Source: UBA5239 sp040391785
Lineage (GTDB): Bacteria > Verrucomicrobiota > Lentisphaeria > Victivallales > Victivallaceae
NCBI GenBank assembly: GCA_040391785.1
Contig: JBEBXH010000003.1
Span: 1 to 64,000 of the forward strand
Reading direction: 5' to 3'
Length of the DNA stretch: 64,000 bases
Shown here: piece after piece, positions 8,802 to 17,724 of the stretch
Position numbering within the stretch: position 1 is the stretch's first letter
Layout: the number at the start of each line of letters is the position of its first letter
Translations under genes and position numbers: made by a program
Notes under the pieces: model-generated
Database searches by the model: none
The model's input: only the letters and a program-made list of their open reading frames with translations
What the model was told of the DNA's origin: nothing

Positions 8802-9539
8802 TTAATCGTCCGTCATTTCGTTGTCATTTGCTTCCTGAGGCTGCTCGCGAGGAGAGATGACGACGACGCATTCGCCCTTCCAGTTGCGCCCGGCGGTGGC
8901 GGCGGCCACTTCGGTGACGGTACCGCGGATGATTTCCTCGTGCAGTTTGGTGGCCTCGCGGATGATCGCCACCGGCGTTTCCGGATGGAACCCGGCGGCC
9001 AGTTCGTTGATCAGTTTGCCGAGCCGGTGGGGCGATTCGTAAATGACCACCGACTTGTCTTCGCGGGCGATCCGGGCCAGCGCGGTGCCGCGGCGGCCGG
9101 ACTTCACCGGCAGGAAGCCGTAAAAGGCGAAGCGGTCGATCGGCAGCCCGGAGGCCACCGCCGCGAAGGTCAGGGCCGAAACGCCGGGGATGATTTCCGG
9201 GACGATGCCGTTTTTCCACCCTTCGCGGACCAGCAGGAAGCCCGGGTCGGCGATGCCGGGGGTGCCGGCGTCGGAAATGACGGCGATTTTGGCGCCGTTG
9301 AGGATCTGGCCGATCAGCTCGGCGGTGCGCTGGTGCTCGTTGAACGAGTGGTAACTGACCAGTTTGGTGGTGATTTCGTAATGAGCCAGCAGTGTGCGGC
9401 TGTGGCGGGTGTCCTCCGCGGCGATCAGGTCGGCTTCCTTCAGGATGCGCAGCGCGCGCAGCGTGATGTCTTCGAGGTTGCCGATCGGGGTGGAGACGAT
9501 ATAAAGTTTGCCGGTGGTTTGATTTTCCATAATGCTCAC
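8802..9539 (-). CDS. rsmI: 16S rRNA (cytidine(1402)-2'-O)-methyltransferase RsmI
   Basis: RsmI methylates the ribose 2'-O of C1402 in the decoding centre of 16S rRNA using SAM. The 245-residue protein has the family hallmarks: LYIVSTPIGNLEDITLRAL near the N-terminus, AAEDTRHS, the SAM-site ISDAGTPGIADPG, the PGVSALTFAAVASGLP segment and YESPHRL. It belongs to the tetrapyrrole methylase fold. The start is GTG at 9539, which overlaps the stop of the preceding gene by 4 bases; an ATG at 9530 (MENQTTG) is equally possible, as neither has a clear Shine-Dalgarno sequence. It is probably co-transcribed with the YtxH-like gene. Confidence 0.95.
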   Translation of the reverse strand: MSIMENQTTGKLYIVSTPIGNLEDITLRALRILKEADLIAAEDTRHSRTLLAHYEITTKLVSYHSFNEHQRTAELIGQILNGAKIAVISDAGTPGIADPGFLLVREGWKNGIVPEIIPGVSALTFAAVASGLPIDRFAFYGFLPVKSGRRGTALARIAREDKSVVIYESPHRLGKLINELAAGFHPETPVAIIREATKLHEEIIRGTVTEVAAATAGRNWKGECVVVISPREQPQEANDNEMTDD

Positions 9540-9889
9540 AAGTCGATGATTTCAAGGTTTTCGGTGGATTTTTCGATCTTTTTGGCGGCTTTTTCGCCGG
9601 TTTGCTTGACGTTTTCGGCGGCTTCTTCGACTTTTTCGCCGGTTTCTTCGGCGGCGTCGGCCCCCTTGGAGGTGATCTGCCTGATTTTATCTCCGGCGGC
9701 CCCGGCGGTGTCGCTGACCTTTTCCTTGATGTCCTCGGCTTTCTGTTCGATATCGTCGCGGGTGTAGCCGCGCTCCTCGAGGGCCGGGCGGATGATAAAC
9801 CACACGATAACCCCGATCACCGCCGCCGCCAGGATCAAATAACCGATCACTTTGCCGAAGGACGAACCGCCTGCTTCATTTGCACTCAT
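9536..9889 (-). CDS. YtxH-like single-pass membrane protein with amphipathic repeats
   Basis: The 117-residue protein has one membrane helix (about residues 13-33, GKVIGYLILAAAVIGVIVWF) followed by a long helical tail rich in Lys, Glu and Ala in roughly 11-residue periods (KAEDIKEKVSDTAGAAGDK ... EKVEEAAENVKQTGEKAAKK). This pattern resembles YtxH/LEA-like stress proteins. It probably lies in the envelope with the helical tail in one compartment. It precedes rsmI with a 4-base overlap. No enzymatic motif is visible, and the function is unknown. Confidence 0.65.
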   Translation of the reverse strand: MSANEAGGSSFGKVIGYLILAAAVIGVIVWFIIRPALEERGYTRDDIEQKAEDIKEKVSDTAGAAGDKIRQITSKGADAAEETGEKVEEAAENVKQTGEKAAKKIEKSTENLEIIDL

Positions 9890-9920
9890 AATTCATAAAT
9901 CCCTATGTTTAAAATCTTTT

Positions 9921-9995
9921 TATAGGACGAACAGGACATATAGGACGAATAGGAGTCCGGTTCCCATAATTCTCAATTCTCAATTCTCAATTCTC
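9921..9995. repeat. GGAC-type and AATTCTC heptamer repeats
   Basis: 9921-9955 holds imperfect repeats of TATAGGACGAA. 9968-9995 holds four perfect tandem copies of AATTCTC. The heptamers overlap the end of the double-HTH gene and supply its stop codon (TGA at 9973-9975) and its last residues, ENGELRIEN. Confidence 0.85.
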
Positions 9996-10929
9996 CATTT
10001 TCCATTCGGTCAGTTCGGAAGGAGATTTCGGCGACCGGAAGGATGAAGTCCGCGGTGTGCGCATCCTCGTGCCCCGGAGTCTCGCCGGTCAGGGGCTCAA
10101 GGGTGATTTGCGAATCGTGGATGCCGTAGCGCCGGAGCGAAAAACCGGCGGCGGCACGGTAAACCAGCACGATATCACCGGCTTTGGCATAATCCATGAC
10201 CGCGATCAGTGTCACGTCCAGCCCTTTCAGCAGGGGCAGCTCCGCGCAGGAGGCGGAAACCGCGAACATCTTGTCCGTGAAGTATTTGCCGGAGCAGGAA
10301 AACGGCTGATGCGAGTGCCCCTCGACAAATGAATCGATGGACGACAGCGTCGGGTGGAAGCTCTTCAGCAACTTCAATTCCAGATGCGGAATCTGGGGCC
10401 GGGTGCCGTAAGGAGTGGGCTCCTCGCGTACCGGAGGGACCGCGGCGGGCGTGTTGTCCGGGTATTCGACCGGAGGGATGAAATTGTTGACGTCGAGCCC
10501 AAGCGCGGAACAGAGGGCGCTCAGTTCGCTGCGGTCCGGATTAAGACAGGGGTTGTTCTCGAAAAGCTTGATGTCGTTGGGCGTGATCCCCGTCTGGCGC
10601 GAGAGCTCGGCAATGCTCCAGTTCTTCTCGTTTCTGGCGCGGCGCAGTTCGTAATTCAGGTAAGACAGCCCGAGACGGCCGCGCGACTTGATGTTGGCCA
10701 GCATCTCCTGCATGCGCGAATATTCGCTGCGGGTGCAATTTAACTTATCGCTTAACTTCTGCAACTGAAGGATGTTCGGGGTGATTTTGCCGCTGAGCAT
10801 TTGCGATACGGCGGCGGGCGTGATGCCGAGTTCGCGGGCCAGGTCGATTTGGCGTAACTCGCTGGATGCGATCTTTTTTCGAATCAGGCTTCCTAATTCT
10901 TTGCGCAGATTTTCCATGTAATCTTCCAT
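9973..10929 (-). CDS. XRE-family regulator with two helix-turn-helix domains and a possible S24-like C-terminus
   Basis: The 318-residue protein carries one Cro/C1-type helix-turn-helix at about residues 25-55 (RQIDLARELGITPAAVSQML) and a second at about 100-130 (WSIAELSRQTGITPNDIKLF). After a Pro-rich linker, the C-terminal 130 residues include GDIVLVYRAA, which is reminiscent of the LexA/CI peptidase-like fold, but I see no clear Ser-Lys dyad. AGGAGG stands about 7 bases before ATG at 10929. The last ten residues (MENGELRIEN) are encoded by the AATTCTC heptamer repeat, so the native C-terminus has been replaced or extended. The target is unknown. Confidence 0.75.
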   Translation of the reverse strand: MEDYMENLRKELGSLIRKKIASSELRQIDLARELGITPAAVSQMLSGKITPNILQLQKLSDKLNCTRSEYSRMQEMLANIKSRGRLGLSYLNYELRRARNEKNWSIAELSRQTGITPNDIKLFENNPCLNPDRSELSALCSALGLDVNNFIPPVEYPDNTPAAVPPVREEPTPYGTRPQIPHLELKLLKSFHPTLSSIDSFVEGHSHQPFSCSGKYFTDKMFAVSASCAELPLLKGLDVTLIAVMDYAKAGDIVLVYRAAAGFSLRRYGIHDSQITLEPLTGETPGHEDAHTADFILPVAEISFRTDRMENGELRIEN

Positions 10930-10968
10930 AATATACCCTCCTTAAGATTTCGCATGCCCCTCAAACAT

Positions 10969-10996
10969 ATAATAGCATGGTTTCAGGATATATCAA
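10969..10996 (-). promoter_or_regulatory. Promoter of the double-HTH regulator
   Basis: Minus strand TTGATA (10996-10991), 16-base spacer, TATTAT (10974-10969), 40 bases upstream of ATG 10929. Confidence 0.55.
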
Positions 10997-11092
10997 ATAA
11001 ATAATTAACAGTATACTTAATTTTTTAAGTGATTTTTGTTTAGTCTGTATGGATGGCGAAAAATATTTTCCGGAAATCTTGAAATGGGGGTA

Positions 11093-11128
11093 TTGACAAA
11101 AACATAGCAGATAGCTATAATATATAGC
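11093..11128 (+). promoter_or_regulatory. Consensus promoter with overlapping palindromic operator, GntR cassette
   Basis: TTGACA (11093-11098), 17-base spacer, TATAAT (11116-11121) is a perfect sigma-70-type promoter. A perfect palindrome GCTATA-ATA-TATAGC (11114-11128) covers the -10 box and is a good candidate for autoregulation by the GntR-type protein just downstream. The same 15 bases recur at 26091-26105. Confidence 0.8.
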
Positions 11129-11157
11129 AAAGACATTAATTCAGGAGGCTATGCTAT

Positions 11158-12252
11158 ATGTCTGTGAAAGCGGAAAGCAAAAAAAGCGCGAGCATACGCG
11201 AACATATCCGCCGCCAGATCGAGATCGGCAATTTTTCGCGCGGCGCGCTGCTTCCCTCCGAAAGGGAACTGGCGGAGCAGCTCGGCGCCAGCTATATGAC
11301 CATTCGCAAGGCGATCGGGCAACTGGTCGACGAGCGGTATCTGGAGCGTGTGCCGCGGGTCGGTACGTTTGTCTGCTCCGAGATCCGGACGGACAAGGTG
11401 CAGCACCAGCTGGGGATCATCGTTCCCGCGTGGTCGTCGCCGGAAAATTCGGATCTGCTGATGTATCTGAGCGAAGAAGCGGAGCAAAACGAATGGCTGC
11501 CGAAATTTTTCTTTGCCCGCAGCTGGGAGGACCGCACGATCCTGGACGCCTGGCAGAACTGCGACGCGCTGATCTGCATGGCGCCGCAGCCGCTCAACAA
11601 AATGCCCGACGCCCTGATGGAGCGGTTCAAAAGCCACGAGAAACCGGTGGTTTTCATCGGTATCCCGGCGCATCATTTCGGCATCGACACTGTGGCGGGC
11701 TCCATGGAAATGGAGCTGGGAGTGATCCTTGACCGGCTGGCGCAGGCTGGGCACGAGCGCATCGCGCTGGTGGACCAGCATTCGCTGATGAGCGAGAATC
11801 CGTCGTACTACTCGGTCTGGCGGCAGCGGATCGCCGACACGCTGGGCGAGAAGGCCGTGGCCGAGCTGAGCATATTGGTGGAAACGCCGCGTTTCGAGCT
11901 GCCGCACCGGGCGATTTACAACCGGCTGATGTCGATCGGGCGGAATGTGCCCTTTACGGCCATGATCATCCGAGCGTCGTTTCTCTGGGGCGCGGCGGCG
12001 GCACTGACCGACCTGAAGCTCGATATTCCGGGCGATGTATCGATCGTCTGCAACGGCGACCGCCAGGAAATGCCGTTTTACCGTCCGAAACCGACGTATT
12101 TGAACGTACCGCTGCACGACCACGCGGTTAAAGCGCTGGAACTGGTAAAGCTCCGGCAGCAGAACCCGAAACTGCCGGTCCAATACGCCATGGTTTCCCC
12201 GCAATTCATCGAAGGAAAAACTCTGAAAAATATCAAAGGAGAACATAAATGA
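11158..12252 (+). CDS. GntR-type regulator with periplasmic-binding-protein-like sensor domain
   Basis: Residues about 10-75 are a GntR winged helix (IREHIRRQIEIGNFSRGALL, SERELAEQLGASYMTIRKAI, ending RVGTFV). The rest (about 80-364) looks like a LacI/type 1 periplasmic binding-protein sensor (QLGIIVPAW ... GHERIALVDQH), as in AraR/GntR-hybrid sugar regulators. GGAGG precedes the ATG. The pseudopilin start overlaps its stop by 4 bases, so this regulator heads a four-gene operon with a glycosidase and a beta-helix protein. A consensus promoter overlapped by a palindrome suggests self-repression relieved by a sugar ligand; the ligand is unknown. Confidence 0.88.
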   Translation: MSVKAESKKSASIREHIRRQIEIGNFSRGALLPSERELAEQLGASYMTIRKAIGQLVDERYLERVPRVGTFVCSEIRTDKVQHQLGIIVPAWSSPENSDLLMYLSEEAEQNEWLPKFFFARSWEDRTILDAWQNCDALICMAPQPLNKMPDALMERFKSHEKPVVFIGIPAHHFGIDTVAGSMEMELGVILDRLAQAGHERIALVDQHSLMSENPSYYSVWRQRIADTLGEKAVAELSILVETPRFELPHRAIYNRLMSIGRNVPFTAMIIRASFLWGAAAALTDLKLDIPGDVSIVCNGDRQEMPFYRPKPTYLNVPLHDHAVKALELVKLRQQNPKLPVQYAMVSPQFIEGKTLKNIKGEHK

Positions 12253-12923
12253 GCAGGAAAAATTTTACCCTTATCGAGTTGTTGGTTGTGATTGCGATCA
12301 TCGCGATTCTGGCGGCCATGCTGCTGCCGGCGCTGAATTCGGCCCGCGAAAAAGCCAGGCAGACCTCCTGCATGAATATTGTCAAGAATCTGGCGGCCAT
12401 GACGATTCTGTACGCACAGGATTATGATGATTTCGTGCCGCCGACCGGCGGGGTCGGGGCGGATTATACCAGCAGCAAGTCTTATCCGTGGCCCGGCAAG
12501 CTGGCGCCGTATTTCAATCTGCAGGTCAACACCACGAACTGGCTGTTTCCCAGCGAAGATAAGCTTTATAAGGAATATATCTGTCCTTCCGACCCGAGAG
12601 AGCCGAACTATGCGAATAAACTGACCTGGGGCGGCAAACTCAGCTATGGGTATAACATCGACATCGGCGGCAGGACCGGAGCGCCTTTTCAGAACGTCCG
12701 GCTGGGTTCGGTCCGTAACCCGAGCGCCAAGTATCTCTTTATGGATGCCACGGACCATCGGATTACCAGTGATACCGGGCATGTGAAATTCGCTTACCGC
12801 CACGGCAACGAATACCAGCTCGATGCGGCATATGCGGACGGCCATACAGGCGCTGTCTCCCGCAATGTCCAATTGACCGGCACGACCAATGAAATCAAGG
12901 CCTCCTGGAAACCGGAATTATGA
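12249..12923 (+). CDS. Pseudopilin-like protein, GntR cassette
   Basis: The prepilin signal MSRKN precedes FTLIELLVVIAIIAILAA. The 224-residue protein has a C-terminal RHGNEYQLDAAYADGHTG, in which 11 rather than 9 residues separate His from Asp-Gly, a variant of the H-X9-DG motif. Cysteines at PSDPRE and the early SCMN segment are as in paralogues. It overlaps the GntR gene upstream (4 bases) and the glycosidase downstream (4 bases), so translation is coupled on both sides. By context it acts with the secreted enzymes of this operon. Confidence 0.87.
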   Translation: MSRKNFTLIELLVVIAIIAILAAMLLPALNSAREKARQTSCMNIVKNLAAMTILYAQDYDDFVPPTGGVGADYTSSKSYPWPGKLAPYFNLQVNTTNWLFPSEDKLYKEYICPSDPREPNYANKLTWGGKLSYGYNIDIGGRTGAPFQNVRLGSVRNPSAKYLFMDATDHRITSDTGHVKFAYRHGNEYQLDAAYADGHTGAVSRNVQLTGTTNEIKASWKPEL

Positions 12924-15580
12924 TGATGAAAAAGTATGCGATCTTACTGTTGATATTAAGTGGTCTGGCGCTTTGCGGTGCGGATTTGCTCCGCAACGCC
13001 GGATTTGCCAACCCGGGCGGAAACGGAGCACCCGCCGGCTGGACACTGCGCGACACCAAGGTGAAAGCGGAGCTGCCGGACCGCCCTACCGACCACCCGG
13101 CCGTGACCGCCGCCAACGGCACCGTCACGCTCGACACGCAGGAAGGGCGCTTCGAGGTCATGCTCATCCAGTTCAAGCTGCCGTTGACGCGGGGCAAGAG
13201 CTATACGCTCGGGTTTGAGGTGAAGGGCGAAGGTGCGCCCTCCTACCGCACCGTGGTCTACTGGCAGGCGAAAGACGCCGCCGGCAAGCGCATCTGGAAA
13301 AACACCCCCGGCGCCTGGATTCCCGCCCCGAAAGAGCGGACATCCCGCGTGATCGAATTCACGCTGCCGGATGACGCCGCCGAGCCGTATCTCTATTTCG
13401 CCGCATCGGGCATCGGCAAGGTTGAAATCAGCGGCGTTCAGCTGCGTGAGCCCGGCATCGAACTGACCTGCAGCCAGGAATTGCCGGTTTTCACCCCGGA
13501 TCAGGCGGTCAATTTTCAGGTACGGTTCAAGGGGGCTCCGGAGAACCGGATTCAGTATCAGCTGAAGGACTTCACTGGAAAGGTAATCAAGGAATCGGCC
13601 GTTGAAAATGAAATCGCCGTCGGTACGCCCGGCAACGGATATTTCGAGCTGGCAGCGACGGAATTGAACAAAGCGGGGGATAAAGTTTCGTCCACGGTGA
13701 AAACCTTCGCGGTTATCCCCGAGGTTCCTGCCGCGGTCCGCAATTCCGATAAAAATCAGTACGGCGTGATGGTCAATCCCCACACTTCTTATCCCTTCGA
13801 GCAGAAGGAGCTGGACGTGAAATACACCGCCCGGATCGGGGCGAAATACCTGCGGACGCACCGCTTGAACTGGGGCCGCATCCAGAGTGCTCCGGACGCA
13901 CCTTATAACTGGGGCGAGGCCGACGCGGAAATGGAGCTCTACCGCCAGTACGGCATTCGCCCGGTGGCGACGATCGGCTGGCCGGTTCCGCAGTGGGCGT
14001 CGAGTGCGGCCGGCACCAACGTACCGAACCGGATCAGCTATTTCCCGAAGGACGAATACCTCCCGGCGCTGAAGAAGTTTTATTCCGCGCTGGCCGCGCG
14101 TTACGGCGACCGGATCGCTTATTACGAAGTCGGCAACGAAGTCGACGCCTCCAACTTCTGGATGGGCCGCTACGAAAATGCCATGAAGGGCGACGACCAG
14201 GCCGTGTTCAACGATTATGTGGAGTTCTACATCGCCACCGCTTCCGCCGTATTGGAGGGGAATCCCGGGGCGAAAATCGGGCCCGGTACCACCGGCGGCG
14301 TTCCTGCCGGCCACTCCTACAGGCCGTGGCTCGATATGTTCTGGTCGAACCCCGAAGCACTGCGTTATACCAATATTTTCTGCCCTCACTACAAAACCGA
14401 TATTCCGGCGATCCGCAAAGTCATGCGCAAGCACGGCAAGGAAGTGCCGATCGTGCTGACTGAGATCGGGGGACTGGTCAAAACGGAGAGCTATCAGCTC
14501 ACTCCGGCGGATTTCCGCCAGATCATCAAGCGTACCTATTCACAATACGCGGCACAGCTGAATCAGGGCGGGCTGGCGCTGTGCAAATTCCTGCTTCGCC
14601 AGATTCCCGGGGTCCGCGAGGGCTGGGTTTCCGAGATGCTGGGCGCCGATTTCGGCATCCGTCCCGAATATGTCGCTTATGCCACGCTGATCCGGCTGAC
14701 CGGAAACGCCGTGTTTGAGCGGGAACTGAACGTCACCGCCAACGCCTCCGCCGGCTGGGCCGAAGCCTATCGCATCAAGGCCCCCGCCGGTACCCTGAAC
14801 CTGGTCATGCTCAACGACGCGGATACCGCGACCGTGACACTCGCCACCACCGAAAAAGTTCTCACCGTCATCGACGTGATGGGTATTGAACGCAAAGTTA
14901 CATCCGCCAACGGCAAAATTGAATTGACTATGGCCGAGGATCAGCCGCTTTTCATCTGCGGCGAAATCGGTGAAAACCCCGGCGAGGTCAAACATCCTGA
15001 GCCGGTGGTGGTCGTCAACCGCATTCTGACGCTGGAAAATTCCGGTTTCGAGCTTGTCGACGGCGAGAATATCACCGGCTGGCGCAAGGTTGTGGATGAA
15101 GCCGAGGGCAAAGACGGCAAGGCCCCCTTCAGCGTCGAAAGCGATACGCAGACCTTCACCGAAGGCAGCCGCTCGCTCCGTATGTCGAGCGAGGCCCAGA
15201 CCCGCTGGTACGGTGTGCTTTGCGAGCTGCCGATGAACGAAATTCCCAAGCCCGCCGCCGGGGAATATCTGGTTTTCACCGTTCATTATGACCAGAAAGG
15301 CGATCAGATCGTCGGTACCGGAGCCGGGCTCACGCTGGCGTTCCGGGCCGCGAACATGCGCCGGGTGGGCTTCAACGACGGCAACTGGTCGCGCGGAACG
15401 TTTGACTGGACGGCGAAAAGCTGGACCAGCCGCCAGTTCCCCGAGTTTCCTGCCAATACCGCCAAAATCACGCTCGAATTTTATCTCGGCATCGCCACCG
15501 GCACCGTCTGGGTGGACAATGTCCGGGTCGAAATGAAACTTTATCGCAAGAGTAACGCATCAAGCGCCTATATCAATTGA
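12920..15580 (+). CDS. Secreted clan GH-A glycosidase (GH39/GH5-like) with carbohydrate-binding-like ends
   Basis: A signal peptide (MKKYAILLLILSGLALCGA) starts the 886-residue protein. An N-terminal beta-sandwich similar to CBM4-type modules (about 25-165) is followed by an Ig-like segment and a TIM-barrel domain (about 275-620). The barrel has YEVGNE with the putative acid/base Glu407 and LTEIGG with the putative nucleophile Glu515, the strand 4 and strand 7 positions of clan GH-A. A second jelly-roll-like module closes the protein (about 715-875). The ATG at 12920 overlaps the preceding stop; ATG 12926 is also possible. The exact family and substrate cannot be settled by eye. Confidence 0.8.
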   Translation: MMMKKYAILLLILSGLALCGADLLRNAGFANPGGNGAPAGWTLRDTKVKAELPDRPTDHPAVTAANGTVTLDTQEGRFEVMLIQFKLPLTRGKSYTLGFEVKGEGAPSYRTVVYWQAKDAAGKRIWKNTPGAWIPAPKERTSRVIEFTLPDDAAEPYLYFAASGIGKVEISGVQLREPGIELTCSQELPVFTPDQAVNFQVRFKGAPENRIQYQLKDFTGKVIKESAVENEIAVGTPGNGYFELAATELNKAGDKVSSTVKTFAVIPEVPAAVRNSDKNQYGVMVNPHTSYPFEQKELDVKYTARIGAKYLRTHRLNWGRIQSAPDAPYNWGEADAEMELYRQYGIRPVATIGWPVPQWASSAAGTNVPNRISYFPKDEYLPALKKFYSALAARYGDRIAYYEVGNEVDASNFWMGRYENAMKGDDQAVFNDYVEFYIATASAVLEGNPGAKIGPGTTGGVPAGHSYRPWLDMFWSNPEALRYTNIFCPHYKTDIPAIRKVMRKHGKEVPIVLTEIGGLVKTESYQLTPADFRQIIKRTYSQYAAQLNQGGLALCKFLLRQIPGVREGWVSEMLGADFGIRPEYVAYATLIRLTGNAVFERELNVTANASAGWAEAYRIKAPAGTLNLVMLNDADTATVTLATTEKVLTVIDVMGIERKVTSANGKIELTMAEDQPLFICGEIGENPGEVKHPEPVVVVNRILTLENSGFELVDGENITGWRKVVDEAEGKDGKAPFSVESDTQTFTEGSRSLRMSSEAQTRWYGVLCELPMNEIPKPAAGEYLVFTVHYDQKGDQIVGTGAGLTLAFRAANMRRVGFNDGNWSRGTFDWTAKSWTSRQFPEFPANTAKITLEFYLGIATGTVWVDNVRVEMKLYRKSNASSAYIN

Positions 15581-15588
15581 GGAACCGC

Positions 15589-17436
15589 ATGAAAAAGCTG
15601 TTATCCGTATGTATCATCCTTGCCGTGGCCGGTCTGTCGGCCGCCGATCTGCAGACTTTGAACCGGAAGCGGGATGTCCTGTTGAGCGATGAACGGCTCA
15701 AGCCGGTTCACGCGGCCGATCCGCTGCTCGGCGAATGGCTGGGGTATCAGAAACATATCCTGTCCAATCTGGAACAAGCCATAAAAGCCGATCCGAAGCA
15801 GGCGCAGAGCATGCTGCAGGATTATGAGTTTCTGCTGACCCGTCTGGAGGAGGAAATCGAGTTTGCCGCCCAAACACCGGTTATCGACGAAAGCAAGTTC
15901 TTCAATGTCAAAGAATTCGGAGCCAGGGGCGACGGTGCGGCCGATGATGGCGACGCCATCCGCAAAGCCATTGCCGCCGCGGCCGCCTCCTCCGACGGCA
16001 AACGGACCGTGTTCCTGCCGCGCGGGCGCTACCTCGTACGCAATACCGGCAGCGTCACGGGCAATATCAAGCTGGAAAATCTGGAAAACATCCGCCTCGT
16101 GGGCGAACGCGGCAGCGAAATCCTGCTGCCCGGCGCGCTCGACGTGGGCGTGAGGATTTATCAGTGCAACAATGTCGGATTGAAAAATCTCACATTCACT
16201 TATCAGATAAGTCCTTATATGACCGGGACCATCACCGCGTTTCCCGCCGCCGACGTTATGCGGGTCAAGCCGGACCCGGGCATGATCGCCCCCACCGACC
16301 CGATCTTCCAGCGCGCCCAGACCAAGGGGCTGATGCGGTTTTATACCGCTGCGCTGATTCCCGGTTCGAACCGCCCTTTTCTGAGCTCGATTGCGCCGCA
16401 TCAGGGCGACCCCGCGGTGACGAAAGCCGGGGATGATATGTATGACTTCAAGGTCAAGAATTTCATCCCGGTCACCGATCATTATACCGTCGGCACCAAA
16501 GTCGCATTTTATGCGCGTACTTACGGCAACCATACGATCAATAATGCCGATTCGGCGCGGACGCGGCTGGAGAACCTCACTATCAACACCTCGTCGGCCA
16601 TGGCGATCCTCAACAACGGCAGCGAAAGGCCGTTCGTCATCAACTGCCGGGTCGAGGCGCTGCCGGGCAGCTTCGTTTCCACCTCCGCCGACGGGATTTA
16701 CATGCGCAACATCAGCCTCGGCGGTTACGTCAAAGGCAATATTGTCCGCCACGTCGGTGATGATTTCATGAACATCCACACCATCGTCCACCCCGCCGAC
16801 AAAGCCGGGGGCAAGACAATTTCGCTGAAAGCCGCCGAATGGAATCCCCGTTACCTGGTACCCGGCTGCCGGCTGGGCCTGATCCGTACCTCGATCGGGC
16901 AGAGCGGCGTGACCGAGGAACGGAAGATCGTTGAAGTGACGGAAAAAGACGGATTTCACGTGGTGACACTGGATACACCGTTCACAACCATCGCCCTGCG
17001 GGATACCGCTGAGAAATTGCCCGACATGCTGATGCTGCTGGAAAACCAGAGCCACGGCCTGGTCGTCACCGGCAACCGTTTCGAGGACGGACTGTCGCGC
17101 TTCCTCGCGGGCGGACGCAACTGGCTGTTTGTGAACAATACGGTCATCGATTCGCTCTCGCACAGTTTTTTCATGAATCTGTGTCCGGAAGCGGTCGGCA
17201 GGGACGGCGGTGAATTCGTCTCGCCGCGCAACATCGAATTCTCCGGCAACCGCTTCGAAACGGCAGCGAAGACGCTGTTCCGCTCCGGCGGCTCCGCCAA
17301 CCGGTTTATCCCGGCTGATACCAGTATTCCGAGTACCACGCACATCCGTTTCCTGCAGAACAACATTCAAGCTTACGGCAAATCCAAACACCCGCTGTAC
17401 GACCTGAAAGAGGTGGAATTCCTGAGCATCGAATAA
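15589..17436 (+). CDS. Secreted right-handed beta-helix protein (pectate lyase superfamily)
   Basis: A signal peptide (MKKLLSVCIILAVAGLSAA) is followed by a helical region and then, from about residue 105, FNVKEFGARGDGAADDGDAI, the hallmark start of the Pectate_lyase_3/GH28-like beta-helix. Repeating strands follow (LENLENIRLVGERGSEI, NNVGLKNLTF, RNIEFSGNRFE). It may be a polysaccharide lyase or glycoside hydrolase; the catalytic residues are not identifiable here. I chose ATG 15589, as GAGG lies 6 bases upstream, over a TTG at 15577. It is the last gene of the GntR cassette and starts 8 bases after the glycosidase stop. Confidence 0.8.
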   Translation: MKKLLSVCIILAVAGLSAADLQTLNRKRDVLLSDERLKPVHAADPLLGEWLGYQKHILSNLEQAIKADPKQAQSMLQDYEFLLTRLEEEIEFAAQTPVIDESKFFNVKEFGARGDGAADDGDAIRKAIAAAAASSDGKRTVFLPRGRYLVRNTGSVTGNIKLENLENIRLVGERGSEILLPGALDVGVRIYQCNNVGLKNLTFTYQISPYMTGTITAFPAADVMRVKPDPGMIAPTDPIFQRAQTKGLMRFYTAALIPGSNRPFLSSIAPHQGDPAVTKAGDDMYDFKVKNFIPVTDHYTVGTKVAFYARTYGNHTINNADSARTRLENLTINTSSAMAILNNGSERPFVINCRVEALPGSFVSTSADGIYMRNISLGGYVKGNIVRHVGDDFMNIHTIVHPADKAGGKTISLKAAEWNPRYLVPGCRLGLIRTSIGQSGVTEERKIVEVTEKDGFHVVTLDTPFTTIALRDTAEKLPDMLMLLENQSHGLVVTGNRFEDGLSRFLAGGRNWLFVNNTVIDSLSHSFFMNLCPEAVGRDGGEFVSPRNIEFSGNRFETAAKTLFRSGGSANRFIPADTSIPSTTHIRFLQNNIQAYGKSKHPLYDLKEVEFLSIE

Positions 17437-17724
17437 TTGGGAAATTGGCCGCTTCGCTGAATTGGAGAATTGGGAAAATTTCGTGTAAGTCTGTGTAAGT
17501 CCGTGTATATACGATATATAGAGCCTATAGGGAATGGGACTTATGGGACGTATAGGACCTATGAGATGGGGGAAATGATCCCCTTCCGATTTCCCAATTC
17601 AGGCGCTTGCGCCGACCAATTCTCCAATTCAGCCACGCAGTGGCGACCAATTCAGCGAAGCGGCCGATTTCCCAATTCAGGCGGCTTGCCGCCGTCTAAT
17701 TTTCTCGGCGCAAAGCGCCGAGAA
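17437..17724. repeat. CCAATTC repeat cluster with several small hairpins
   Basis: Between the convergent ends of the beta-helix gene and the GNAT gene lie repeated CCAATTC/GAATTGG units, separated by GC-rich palindromes such as GGCGCTTGCGCC (17603-17614), GGCGGCTTGCCGCC (17681-17694) and TTCTCGGCGC-AAA-GCGCCGAGAA (17702-17724). A GGAC-type run lies at about 17537-17572, and GTGTAAGTC-type repeats at about 17484-17510. The last palindrome lies inside the GNAT gene and encodes its C-terminus. No gene is visible. Confidence 0.8.

Noticed and set aside
15601..17391. 596-residue minus-strand frame opposite the beta-helix gene
   Set aside because: Shadow of a gene with clear signal peptide and domain; no start signal or motifs.
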